Source of the DNA: ZCTH02-B3 sp036563895
Lineage (GTDB): Bacteria; Bacillota; Bacilli; Paenibacillales; Paenibacillaceae
Reading direction: 5' to 3'
Assembly: GCA_036563895.1 (NCBI GenBank)
Contig: DATCLN010000060.1
Span: forward strand, 1 to 22,144
DNA: 22,144 bases
Below, piece after piece: positions 14,277 to 21,490 of this stretch. The translations under genes were made by a program, and so were the position numbers. The notes beneath the pieces are model-generated. The model worked only from the letters and a program-made list of their open reading frames with translations. It was not told the DNA's origin and ran no database searches. Each line of letters starts with the position of its first letter. Position 1 is the stretch's first letter.

Positions 14277-15953
14277 TCACGGCAGCTGCAGGTATTCCTT
14301 GATGCCTTTGACGATCGCCTCGGCCACCCTTTTCTGCACGGTCGCGTTGAACAGCCTGCTGGCGTTTTGCGAGTTGGACAAATATCCGATCTCCAGGAGC
14401 ACCGCGGGCATCGTCGTGTACTTGGTCACCTTGAATCCCTGGGTGCGCACGCCGTTATCCTTGAATGCGGTCGCCTGGAGGATGTGCCGGTGCATGATTT
14501 GCGCCAGCGGCAGGCTGTAGTCGTGCGTGTAATAGGTCTCCGTGCCGTTTACGCTGCTGCTTTTGTGGCTGTTGGCGTGCACGGAAATGAACAGGTCCGC
14601 GCCGAGGAAATTGGCCAGCTCGATCCGCTCGTCCAGCGTCAAATATGTATCGTCGTCGCGGGTCAGCACCAGCCTGAGCTCCTGGCTGTCGGGGAGCAGC
14701 TCCCGCACCTTGCGCACGATGTTCAGATTGAAATCCTTTTCCCAGCGGCCGTTTACGCTCTTGGCTCCCGGGTCGCGGCCGCCGTGTCCCGCATCCAGCA
14801 CCACCACGTAGGGGCGCGGGCCCGTCAGCTCGATGCGCAGTTCCCCGGCGGCATCGTCCCGCACGAGCTGGAAGTTCCAGCGTGCATGCAGATCGAGGAC
14901 GATGCGCGGCTTGCCTTCGTGGACGGCGTACCGGATCCGGTACAGCGCCTCGTGGCCCGTCACGGCCTGTTCGCCGTAAACCATGGATCCCGGCGCGGCG
15001 GCATCCGCGGCCCCCGCTTGCCCTTCCGCTGCGCCCGTGCCCGAAGACGCGGCTCCGGAAGACGCGTCTCCGGAAGGCGCGGCTCCGGAAGGTCCGAAAC
15101 CGGCAGGCGCCGAACCGTTTGCCGCGGAACCGTTGGACGCGGGATCACCGGAAGGCATCGCGGAGACGTTCACGCCGAAACCATCCGTTCCGGTTCCCCC
15201 GTTTTTCGCCGATCCGCCGAGGGTCCCGTCGAGGAAGGCTCCCCCGTATCTCGCCCCGGGGAAATCGATGGCGATGCGATGCGGTCCGGTAAATACTTCG
15301 CTTTTGGGCGCGATCATTCCTGCAAATTTGACAATGACCGCGTTATTTTCATAGCGGAGGTCGAGCAGTTCCCCTTCCGCGTATTCCGGCTCTTCGGCCG
15401 GATTCGAACCGTCTTCCTCCCCGCCGCCGGACGGCGAGTCGCTTCCGCCGACGGAACCCACCAGTCCGCCGGCGCCCGGGGCGTCCGACGGAACATGTCC
15501 CCAGGGAGGATCGGTGCGGTTTGTCGTATACAAAAAGGCCGATTTTGTCGAATTGTCCCAATACACTTCCAGCCCCATCGTCTCGCCCACGAAACGGAGC
15601 GGCACAAGGGTCGTGCCCTCGACCACCACGGGAGCCGCCGACATCGTCAGCTTTTCCCCGTTGACGGAGGCGGAAGGATTCCCGATGTTCATGCGGATTT
15701 CCCTGACGGCGCTTTGGATGACCACTTCGCGCTTGGACTGGATGTATTCCACCCGGTAGCCCAGATTCTCGGAAATGACGCGAAGCGGCACCATGGAGAC
15801 CGAATCGATCAGACTGGGCGGCTGCGGCGGCTGAAGCGTTTCCCCGTTCAGCACCAGCCTGGGCGTCACCGGCGCCGACAAGGCGGAAGCGCTTCCCGCG
15901 AAGCAGAACACGGCGAAAAGCAGCATGGAGAACAGCCAAACCCGCTTCTTCAT
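14277..15953 (-). CDS. N-acetylmuramoyl-L-alanine amidase (CuAO-N, AMIN, Amidase_3)
   Basis: This exported peptidoglycan hydrolase has 558 residues. A signal peptide (1-25) precedes a copper-amine-oxidase-N-like domain (about 30-145; VNGEKL and VPLRFVGETMG motifs), likely a wall-binding module. An AMIN-like domain (about 197-378) is split by a low-complexity Ala/Gly/Ser/Pro insert (about 245-325). The Amidase_3 domain (about 382-556) has the zinc ligands His390 (DAGHGG), Glu405 (RWEKDFN) and His459 (SVHAN), and the catalytic Glu521 (LLEIGYLSN). An in-frame upstream ATG at 16013 would put 20 residues in front of the signal peptide, so ATG at 15953, with GGGGTGG close before it, is preferred. 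It is first in the cluster amidase, SLH protein, nth, with an ECF-like promoter upstream. Confidence 0.9.
   Translation of the reverse strand: MKKRVWLFSMLLFAVFCFAGSASALSAPVTPRLVLNGETLQPPQPPSLIDSVSMVPLRVISENLGYRVEYIQSKREVVIQSAVREIRMNIGNPSASVNGEKLTMSAAPVVVEGTTLVPLRFVGETMGLEVYWDNSTKSAFLYTTNRTDPPWGHVPSDAPGAGGLVGSVGGSDSPSGGGEEDGSNPAEEPEYAEGELLDLRYENNAVIVKFAGMIAPKSEVFTGPHRIAIDFPGARYGGAFLDGTLGGSAKNGGTGTDGFGVNVSAMPSGDPASNGSAANGSAPAGFGPSGAAPSGDASSGAASSGTGAAEGQAGAADAAAPGSMVYGEQAVTGHEALYRIRYAVHEGKPRIVLDLHARWNFQLVRDDAAGELRIELTGPRPYVVVLDAGHGGRDPGAKSVNGRWEKDFNLNIVRKVRELLPDSQELRLVLTRDDDTYLTLDERIELANFLGADLFISVHANSHKSSSVNGTETYYTHDYSLPLAQIMHRHILQATAFKDNGVRTQGFKVTKYTTMPAVLLEIGYLSNSQNASRLFNATVQKRVAEAIVKGIKEYLQLP
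15043..15095. repeat. 15-bp tandem repeats in the amidase linker
   Basis: Three near-identical 15-bp units (15043-15057, 15058-15072, 15073-15087; GAAGACGCGGCTCCG type) and a partial fourth encode Gly/Ala/Ser/Pro units of the linker inside the AMIN region. Related degenerate units continue to about 15160. Confidence 0.85.
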
Positions 15954-16002
15954 GATCCACCCCGAAATCGAACGATTGCCGCAAGTCCAATGGCGGCCGA
16001 GC

Positions 16003-16041
16003 GCCAAGTTCATCCAACCACCACTTTAGACGGAACTTGGC
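16003..16041. repeat. Inverted repeat in the amidase upstream region
   Basis: GCCAAGTTC (16003-16011) and its exact complement GAACTTGGC (16033-16041) flank a 21-nt loop. The distal arm lies in the spacer of the ECF-like promoter. There is no T-tract, so it is not a terminator. It could be an operator or a leader hairpin. Confidence 0.5.
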
Positions 16042-16054
16042 GGCAAAAGTTTCG
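16029..16054 (-). promoter_or_regulatory. ECF-sigma-like promoter of the amidase cluster
   Basis: On the minus strand, CGAAAC (16054 to 16049), exactly 16 bases, then CGTC (16032 to 16029). The consensus for Bacillus SigM/SigX/SigV-type promoters is TGAAAC-N16-CGTC, so nine of ten bases and the spacing agree. It lies directly after the leuD terminator and about 76 nt before the amidase start codon. Confidence 0.6.
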
Positions 16055-16064
16055 TCACGGAAAC

Positions 16065-16114
16065 AGAAAAAAGGCCTTTCGTCCCGAACGTTGCCGAAAT
16101 CGGGACGAAAGGCC
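16065..16114 (-). terminator. Terminator of leuC-leuD
   Basis: A perfect 15-bp stem (16073-16087 with 16100-16114) and a 12-nt loop are followed on the minus strand by TTTTTTCT. It lies 37 nt after the leuD stop codon. Confidence 0.93.
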
Positions 16115-16150
16115 CTTATCCCTGCCGCCGGCGGCGATTCCGAAGGCGGA

Positions 16151-16744
16151 TCACCAGGCGACGCGTCTCGCCTCGTAGGCGGCGATGGCGTCTTCATGCT
16201 GCAGGGTGAGCCCGATGTCGTCCAGCCCCTGCAGCAGGCACTGGCGGCGGAAATCGTCCACCTCGAATTCGTAGCGCAGCCCTTCCTCGTCGGTAACCGT
16301 CTTCGCTTCCAGGTCGACGGTCAGCTTGTAGCCTTCCTTTGCGAAGGTGCGCCGGAACAGCTCGTCCACCTGCTCCTCGCTCAGCGTGACCGGCAGGATG
16401 CCGTTCTTGAAGCAGTTGTTGTAGAAAATGTCGGCGAACGAAGGGGCGATCACGCACCGGAAGCCGTAGTCGAGGATGGCCCACGGCGCGTGCTCGCGGG
16501 ACGAACCGCAGCCGAAGTTGGCCCGCGCCAGCAGAATGGTCGCTCCCTTGTAGCGCGGCTGGTTCAGCACGAAATCCGGATTGGGGTTGCCGTTTTCGTC
16601 GAACCGCCAGTCATAGAACAGAAACTGTCCGAAACCGCTGCGCTCGATGCGCTTCAGAAACTGCTTCGGCACAATCGCGTCCGTGTCGACGTTCACGCGG
16701 TCCATGGGCGCGACGATGCCCGTTTCTCTCACAAACGGTTGCAT
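16151..16744 (-). CDS. leuD: 3-isopropylmalate dehydratase small subunit
   Basis: This is the swivel subunit of isopropylmalate isomerase, which converts 2-isopropylmalate to 3-isopropylmalate in leucine synthesis. It has 197 residues, the normal length. Signatures are NVDTDAIVPKQFLK (18-31) and ARANFGCGSSREHAPWAI (73-90), the latter binding substrate in the swivel domain. GGGAGGT precedes the ATG at good spacing. It follows leuC by 42 nt, and the operon ends at a strong terminator. leuA, leuB and ilv genes are not in this window. Confidence 0.96.
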   Translation of the reverse strand: MQPFVRETGIVAPMDRVNVDTDAIVPKQFLKRIERSGFGQFLFYDWRFDENGNPNPDFVLNQPRYKGATILLARANFGCGSSREHAPWAILDYGFRCVIAPSFADIFYNNCFKNGILPVTLSEEQVDELFRRTFAKEGYKLTVDLEAKTVTDEEGLRYEFEVDDFRRQCLLQGLDDIGLTLQHEDAIAAYEARRVAW

Positions 16745-16786
16745 GGCGGTTTACCTCCCAAAGGCGTCCGGCCCGTCCGAACGGGC

Positions 16787-18214
16787 TTACGCCGTCACTT
16801 CGGTCTTGAATTCCCACTTGCGCACGTCGTAGAAACGTCCCATGATCGCCGCGGCCGCCGCCATTTCCGGCGACACCAGGTGCGTTCTGCCGCCGCGTCC
16901 CTGGCGTCCCTCGAAATTGCGGTTCGAGGTGGACGCGCAGCGTTGGCCCGGCTTCAGGATGTCGGGGTTCATCCCCAGGCACATGGAGCAGCCCGCATCG
17001 CGCCATTCGAAGCCGGCCTCGATGAAGATTTTGTCCAGGCCTTCCTTCTCCGCCTGCTCCTTCACGGTGCGGGAACCGGGAACGACGATGGCGGTGACCC
17101 GCGGATGCACCTTGTACCCCTTGACGACCCGCGCCGCGGCGCGCAGGTCGTTCAAACGGCCGTTCGTGCAGGAACCGATGAACACGTAATCGATCTCGAT
17201 CTCGCTCATGGGCGTGCCCGGTTTCAGACCCATGTACTCGAGGGCGCGCCTTGCCGCCTTGCGCTCGTTTTCCGTCGGGAAGCTGTCCGGATCGGGCACG
17301 ACGGAATCGATGTCGGCGCCCATGCCCGGGCTGGTGCCCCACGTGACCTGGGGCTTGAGGGTGGAGACGTCCAGCTCCACAACGCGGTCGAACACCGCTC
17401 CCTCGTCCGTCACGATGGATTTCCAATATTCCACGGCGCGGTCGAAATCGGCGCCCTTCGGCGCGTAGGGACGGCCGCGCAGCCATTCGAAGGTCTTTTC
17501 GTCCGGCGCCACCATGCCGGCCCGCGCGCCCGCCTCGATGGACATGTTACAGATGGTCATCCGTTCTTCCATCGACAGCTCGCGGATCGGCTCACCCGTA
17601 TACTCGATGACATAGCCCGTGGCGAAATCGGTACCGTATTTGGCGATCAGGCCGAGAATCATGTCCTTCGCCGTGACGCCCGGCGGCCGCTTGCCGACGA
17701 AGCGCACTTCCATCGTCTTCGACTTGTACTGCTGCAGGCATTGCGTGGCCAGCACGTGTTCCACTTCGCTGGTGCCGATGCCGAACGCCAGCGCTCCGAA
17801 GGCCCCGTGCGTCGACGTGTGGCTGTCGCCGCACACGATGGTTTTGCCGGGCTGGGTGAGCCCCAGTTCCGGGCCGAGCACGTGCACGATCCCCTGCTCG
17901 GGGGAAAACAGGTCGAACAGCTTGATTCCGAATTCCTTGCAGTTGCGCCGGAGCGTTTCGATCTGCTGCCGGGAAATCGGGTCTTCGATGTTGTGCCGGT
18001 CCTTGGTCGGCACGTTGTGGTCCATCGTGGCAAAGGTCAGATCCGGGCGCCGCACCTTGCGCCCGCTCAGGCGCAGGCCCTCGAACGCCTGGGGCGACGT
18101 GACCTCGTGGACCAGGTGCAGATCAATGTACAGGATGTCGGGCTTGCCGCCCTCGCCGCGGACCACCACGTGGTTGTCCCAGATTTTTTCGTACATCGTC
18201 CGCTTTTGACCCAT
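16787..18214 (-). CDS. leuC: 3-isopropylmalate dehydratase large subunit
   Basis: This is the aconitase-like [4Fe-4S] subunit of isopropylmalate isomerase, with 475 residues. The cluster cysteines are Cys349 (FIGSCTNGR), Cys409 and Cys412 (GCSMCLGMN). Other family markers are HLVHEVTSPQAF (33-44), CGDSHTSTHGAFG (128-140) and GRQGRGGRTHLVSPEMAA (437-454). GGAGG lies eight bases before the ATG at 18214. It is divergent from the LysR gene with a compact AT-rich region between. No T-box leader is seen, so the LysR protein is the best candidate regulator. Confidence 0.97.
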   Translation of the reverse strand: MGQKRTMYEKIWDNHVVVRGEGGKPDILYIDLHLVHEVTSPQAFEGLRLSGRKVRRPDLTFATMDHNVPTKDRHNIEDPISRQQIETLRRNCKEFGIKLFDLFSPEQGIVHVLGPELGLTQPGKTIVCGDSHTSTHGAFGALAFGIGTSEVEHVLATQCLQQYKSKTMEVRFVGKRPPGVTAKDMILGLIAKYGTDFATGYVIEYTGEPIRELSMEERMTICNMSIEAGARAGMVAPDEKTFEWLRGRPYAPKGADFDRAVEYWKSIVTDEGAVFDRVVELDVSTLKPQVTWGTSPGMGADIDSVVPDPDSFPTENERKAARRALEYMGLKPGTPMSEIEIDYVFIGSCTNGRLNDLRAAARVVKGYKVHPRVTAIVVPGSRTVKEQAEKEGLDKIFIEAGFEWRDAGCSMCLGMNPDILKPGQRCASTSNRNFEGRQGRGGRTHLVSPEMAAAAAIMGRFYDVRKWEFKTEVTA

Positions 18215-18248
18215 GTCCGGATCCTCCGTCTTTCCTGATTTTAATCTT

Positions 18249-18267
18249 CATGATAACATTCTTCATG
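18249..18267. promoter_or_regulatory. Possible LysR operator
   Basis: CATGA-N9-TCATG is an inverted repeat (18249-18253 and 18263-18267). It overlaps the leuC -10 box and lies between the divergent leuC and LysR genes. The same bases also form a direct repeat CTTCATG at 15-base spacing (18246-18252 and 18261-18267). The spacing resembles the T-N11-A dyads of LysR regulators, but no exact family consensus can be tested here. Confidence 0.4.
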
Positions 18268-18279
18268 CAATTGTTCCAA
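18250..18279 (-). promoter_or_regulatory. Promoter of leuC-leuD
   Basis: On the minus strand, TTGGAA (18279 to 18274) and TATCAT (18255 to 18250) are separated by 18 bases, about 36 nt before the leuC start codon. Confidence 0.5.
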
Positions 18280-18281
18280 CA

Positions 18282-18287
18282 TATAAT
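18282..18287 (+). promoter_or_regulatory. -10 box of the LysR gene
   Basis: A perfect TATAAT lies on the plus strand in the leuC-LysR gap. The -35 (TTCTTC, 17-base spacer) is weak. TATAAA motifs at 18291-18296 and 18313-18318 are alternatives. Confidence 0.4.
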
Positions 18288-18368
18288 TTTTATAAAATTC
18301 ATAGATGTCACCTATAAATGGACATGCCGGTGCATCCGGTCGGATGGGCCGGCTCCGGAGGGATCGCC

Positions 18369-19280
18369 TTGGAACTTCGCCAGCTTGCATATGTGGTGCA
18401 AATCGCGGAAGAACGGAGCTTTTCGCGGGCCGCGGAAAAGCTCCACATCACCCAGCCGTCTTTGAGCCAGCAGCTTTCCAAGCTGGAGAAGGAACTGGGC
18501 GTGCTCCTGTTCAAGCGCAACACCAGCTCGGTGGAACTCACCCACGCCGGAGCGGTGTTTGTCGAAAAAGCGACGCGCATTCTGGACCAGGTGGAGCAGC
18601 TGCGCCGGGAAATGGAAGACATCGCCGAACTGCGCAGCGGGCGGCTGGTCATCGGAAGCCTTCCCATCACCGGGGCCCATCTGCTGCCGCGGGTCATTCC
18701 CGTCTTCCGCGCCGCCTATCCGGAGATCGAGCTGGTGCTGGTGGAAGAGACGACGCGCCAGCTCGAGAAGCTGACCGCCGAAGGCGGCACGGACGTGAGC
18801 CTTCTGACGCTCCCGCTGACGGAGCCGACGCTGGTCGGCGAACCGGTGTACGAGGAAGACATCCTGCTGGCGGTTCCGGCAGGCCACCCGCTGGCCGCCG
18901 CCGGGAAACCCGTGTCTCTGGCCGAGCTCAAGGGCGAACCCTTTGTGACGCTGAAAAAGGGCCAGGGCTTCCGGGCGATGGTGCACGAACTCTGCCAGTC
19001 GGCCGGCTTCTCGCCGAAAGTCGTTTTCGAAAGCACCAACATCGAGACGGTCCAGTCGCTGATCGCCGCCGGGATGGGCATCGGCTTTGTGCCCCGCATG
19101 GTCATCCGCCATGCGCCGGATCCGGAGGAGCCCGTCCCGGTCTATCTTCCGCTGGCGGAGCGGCCCACCCGGACGCTCGTCATCGCCTACCGGAAGGGCC
19201 GTTATCTGTCCAAGGCCGCCGAGGCGTTCATCCGCACCTTTCGCAGCGTGATCGCCCCGCGCGGCCAGGCGCAGGAATGA
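18369..19280 (+). CDS. LysR-type transcriptional regulator
   Basis: This 303-residue protein has an N-terminal winged helix-turn-helix (about 2-60; EERSFSRAAEKLHITQPSLS) and a C-terminal two-lobed substrate-binding domain (about 90-295). The start is TTG at 18369: GGAGGG sits correctly before it and the product begins with the family-typical [M]ELRQLAYVVQIAEE. An ATG at 18318 would add 17 atypical residues. It is divergent from leuC, and LysR proteins usually control the divergent gene, so leuCD control is likely. The effector is unknown. It converges on the nitrilase-family gene with 40 nt between stop codons. Confidence 0.92.
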   Translation: MELRQLAYVVQIAEERSFSRAAEKLHITQPSLSQQLSKLEKELGVLLFKRNTSSVELTHAGAVFVEKATRILDQVEQLRREMEDIAELRSGRLVIGSLPITGAHLLPRVIPVFRAAYPEIELVLVEETTRQLEKLTAEGGTDVSLLTLPLTEPTLVGEPVYEEDILLAVPAGHPLAAAGKPVSLAELKGEPFVTLKKGQGFRAMVHELCQSAGFSPKVVFESTNIETVQSLIAAGMGIGFVPRMVIRHAPDPEEPVPVYLPLAERPTRTLVIAYRKGRYLSKAAEAFIRTFRSVIAPRGQAQE

Positions 19281-19320
19281 TCGCCGGACAATCGGAAGCC
19301 CTTCGGACAGCCGCGGACCG

Positions 19321-20124
19321 TCAAAGCCCGTAAAGCTCCGGCCTGCGGCATTCCCACACCGGCAGGCGCCGCCTTGCCTCATCCACGGCCGCCGGATCGA
19401 TGCGCGCCGTGAGTATGGTTTCCTCTTCCCCCGCCTCCGCGACGACTTCGCCCCAGGGGTCCACCACCATCGAATGGCCGAAAAATCGTGTGCCGGCGCT
19501 CTCCCCAACCCGGTTGCAGCCGACCACCCAGATCTGGTTTTCGATGGCCCGCGCCTGCAGCAGCGTGCGCCAGTGGTGCTTGCGGGGATGCGGCCACTGG
19601 GCGGGCACGAAAAGCACCCGGACGCCTTCCAGGGCCAGGCGCCGCGCCAGCTCGGGAAAGCGAAGGTCGAAGCAGATCATGACCCCGGCTTTCAACCCCT
19701 CCAGTTCTGCCAGGGCGATCCCCTCTCCGGCGCGCAGATGGTCGGGTTCGTCCATGAGCGGGAACAGGTGGATTTTCGCGTAACGGCAACCGACGCGTCC
19801 GTCGCGGTCGAAAAGGTAGCTCACGTTGCGCACCCCGTCTTCGCCCCGTTCGGCGATGGAGCCGGCCAGCACATGGATGTGATGCCTGCGGCAGAATCCG
19901 GCGATCATCTCCCGCGTGCGCCGCCCCTCCGGGTCGGCCAGCTCCCCGATGCGGTCCAGGGCGTATCCCGTGTTCCACATCTCCGGGGCAACGATCATGT
20001 CCGGCTTCTCCGGCCCTTCCGCCGCCCGTTCCAGCCGGCGTTCCAGCTCCGCGAAGTTGGCGTCGGGGTCGCCGATTCTGACGTCCATCTGAAGAAGCGC
20101 CACGCGCAAGCTACCCGCGCTCAT
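19321..20124 (-). CDS. Nitrilase-superfamily (carbon-nitrogen) hydrolase
   Basis: This 267-residue omega-amidase-like enzyme has the complete catalytic triad Glu48 (VAPEMWNTGY), Lys117 (YAKIHLF) and Cys151 (MICFDLRFPE). It resembles the group of small amidases that includes YafV, MtnU and omega-amidase, which act on 2-oxoglutaramate and similar omega-amides. The exact substrate cannot be read from the sequence. An ATG at 20178 is in frame, but GGGAGGG lies at correct spacing before the ATG at 20124, and the protein then begins directly with LRVALLQMD. It is divergent from the SMR gene pair, separated by about 270 nt. Confidence 0.9.
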   Translation of the reverse strand: MSAGSLRVALLQMDVRIGDPDANFAELERRLERAAEGPEKPDMIVAPEMWNTGYALDRIGELADPEGRRTREMIAGFCRRHHIHVLAGSIAERGEDGVRNVSYLFDRDGRVGCRYAKIHLFPLMDEPDHLRAGEGIALAELEGLKAGVMICFDLRFPELARRLALEGVRVLFVPAQWPHPRKHHWRTLLQARAIENQIWVVGCNRVGESAGTRFFGHSMVVDPWGEVVAEAGEEETILTARIDPAAVDEARRRLPVWECRRPELYGL

Positions 20125-20395
20125 CCTGCTTCCCTCCCGCTTTGCCCCCATCCTACCGCACTCGTCTTCGAGCGGCAAGAGCGCCTTGCGCGGCCCGGAC
20201 CCATGGCTCCGCTCATGAGGCGCGGTTCCGCCCTGCGTTCCGTGGCTCCGTCCATTTTATACGATTTTTAGGACATACCAAGTCTCCATGCCACTTGCGG
20301 GTCGCGCGACTTTTTTGTCCCCGTTCTCCGCTAGACGTTAAAATAATAAAAGTATTGCCGGCTCCGCCTGAATCCGGAGGCAAAGGAGGATGCCC
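20125..20395. other. Divergent intergenic region, hydrolase / SMR genes
   Basis: This 271-nt gap is GC-rich near the hydrolase and AT-rich toward the SMR genes. A possible minus-strand promoter for the hydrolase is TTGGTA (20281 to 20276) with TAAAAT (20259 to 20254), a 16-base spacer, giving a leader of about 120 nt. A small hairpin CTCCG/CGGAG (20362-20379) precedes the SMR ribosome binding site. I looked for guanidine-I, -II and -III riboswitch motifs, often found before such transporters, and saw none. Confidence 0.5.
20315..20344 (+). promoter_or_regulatory. Promoter of the SMR gene pair
   Basis: TTGTCC (20315-20320) and TAAAAT (20339-20344) are separated by 18 bases. The predicted start near 20351 leaves a leader of only about 45 nt, too short for a guanidine riboswitch. 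Confidence 0.45.
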
Positions 20396-21082
20396 GTGAA
20401 CCAGGTCCGCCTGTGGTTTTTCATCCAACTGTTCGTTTTTGCGGCGGCACACGTTTTCGTGAACGCCTATCTGCTGCGTGCGGCCGCCGTGCCGGATGCG
20501 CTTGTGTTCCTGCGGGAACCGATTCTGGAAGGGAAAATTTTCTACTCCCACAATTCCAGCGGATTGTTTCTTCATCTCATATGGACGGTTGGCCTGGCGG
20601 TCCATGCCGTCTTCGCATTTTCTCCCTTTTATAAAAGAGGAAAATCCGTTGCCGGCAAATCCCCCGGCACTCCCTCCGCCCCGGCATCCGTCACCCCGGC
20701 TGCAGCACCGCAGATTCCGGGCGACCGGATGCAGACGGCTCCCGCCCCGACACCTCCCGCCAACCCCGCCAGGGCCTGGTGGATGGTGGCGGCCGGCGGC
20801 GCCATGGAAATCGTGTGGGCTTCGGGATTCAAGTATCCGGAAGTCCCGTCGATCCTGGTGATCGCCGCCCTTTTGCTCAGCTTCGATCTGCTCATCCGCG
20901 CCGCACGCGTCCTGCCCGTCGGCACGGTGTACGCGGTCTTCACCGGCATCGGGACGCTTGGCACGACGGCGGTCGAGGCGATCGTGTCCGGCAATTTCGG
21001 CATCGGCAAACTGCTGCTGATCCTCCTGCTTCTTGCCTGCATCATCGGGCTGAAACTGACCGGAGAGGAGCGGACCGGCTGA
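20396..21082 (+). CDS. YkkC-like SMR transporter subunit with an extra N-terminal membrane domain
   Basis: This 228-residue protein has three parts. Residues 1-81 hold two predicted membrane helices (about 5-27 and 55-77), a region I cannot assign. Residues 82-126 are a Pro/Ala-rich linker. Residues 127-222 are a full four-helix SMR domain close to B. subtilis YkkC (LPVGTVYAVFTGIGTLGT, IIGLKL). In the SMR part Gly135, Glu138 and Trp141 match Gly10, Glu13 and Trp16, the guanidinium-site residues of Gdx exporters. Normal SMR proteins have about 105 residues. The start is GTG at 20396, six bases after a strong AGGAGG; the ATG at 20390 directly touches that site. The stop codon overlaps the next start (TGATG), so the two subunits are probably made together as a heterodimer. 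Confidence 0.85.
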   Translation: MNQVRLWFFIQLFVFAAAHVFVNAYLLRAAAVPDALVFLREPILEGKIFYSHNSSGLFLHLIWTVGLAVHAVFAFSPFYKRGKSVAGKSPGTPSAPASVTPAAAPQIPGDRMQTAPAPTPPANPARAWWMVAAGGAMEIVWASGFKYPEVPSILVIAALLLSFDLLIRAARVLPVGTVYAVFTGIGTLGTTAVEAIVSGNFGIGKLLLILLLLACIIGLKLTGEERTG

Positions 21083-21396
21083 TGGCGTGGCTCAGTCTGA
21101 TTCTGGCCGGCCTGCTGGAGGTCGTCGGCACCATCGGACTCAAGCGGACGGCCCTGCATAAAACCTGGCCCAACTATCTCATCCTGATCGGCGGATTCGG
21201 CGCCAGCTTCCTGCTGCTCATCCGCGCCATGGAGGAAATCTCGCTGGCGACGGCCTATGCCGTCTGGACCGGCATCGGCACGTTCGGCGCCGCCCTCGCG
21301 GGACGGCTTCTCTACAAGGAAAAGCTGGGATTTTTCAAGATCGCCTGCCTGGCGGGCATCGTGGGCTGCGTGATCGGGCTGCGCCTGATCGATTGA
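21082..21396 (+). CDS. YkkD-like SMR transporter subunit
   Basis: This 104-residue protein has four predicted membrane helices. It has the conserved acidic residue Glu13 (AGLLEVVG) and the family motif TAYAVWTGIGTFGAAL. At the position of the Trp found in guanidinium exporters (residue 16) it has Gly, as in B. subtilis YkkD. This fits the second half of an asymmetric YkkCD-type pair, which exports guanidinium-type cations; the substrate here is inferred. It overlaps the preceding gene by one base (TGATG). No terminator is visible in the 60 nt after it. Confidence 0.9.
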   Translation: MAWLSLILAGLLEVVGTIGLKRTALHKTWPNYLILIGGFGASFLLLIRAMEEISLATAYAVWTGIGTFGAALAGRLLYKEKLGFFKIACLAGIVGCVIGLRLID

Positions 21397-21456
21397 CCGA
21401 TTGAAGACGCCCGTAACGGAAGCCACGGAGGCGAACTTTCCCGTTTCGATCCCGAT

Positions 21457-21486
21457 TTGACACATTCACTCGAACTCTGGTATAGT
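21457..21486 (+). promoter_or_regulatory. Consensus promoter of the riboswitch leader
   Basis: A perfect TTGACA (21457-21462), an 18-base spacer and TATAGT (21481-21486) place the start point near 21493, at the beginning of the aptamer. Confidence 0.85.
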
Positions 21487-21490
21487 TTAA

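Noticed and set aside
15954..16013. ATG at 16013 as start of the amidase
   Set aside because: It would put 20 non-conserved residues before a typical signal peptide that begins MKKRVWLF at 15953.
11679..16178. A 1499-codon open frame on the plus strand opposite the SLH and amidase genes
   Set aside because: It is antisense to two well-supported genes and crosses their intergenic region and a terminator. It is rich in Arg and His as mirror frames of GC-rich genes are, and has no recognisable domain or ribosome binding site. Its openness follows from codon bias on the other strand.
16037..18238. A 733-codon plus-strand frame opposite leuCD, and similar long frames at 504-1883, 7452-9068 and 9767-11569
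   Set aside because: All are opposite conserved genes (leuCD, cox subunit I, parC/parE, nth) with complete catalytic motifs. Composition is that of shadow frames.
20291..20316. GTCGCGCGAC followed by TTTTTT as a terminator
   Set aside because: The palindrome leaves only about three base pairs once a loop is allowed, and no gene ends upstream on the plus strand. The T-run instead overlaps a plausible -35 region of the SMR promoter.
20125..20395. Guanidine riboswitch before the SMR genes
   Set aside because: None of the conserved blocks of guanidine-I, the paired ACGR-loop hairpins of guanidine-II, or the guanidine-III pseudoknot core could be found by eye.
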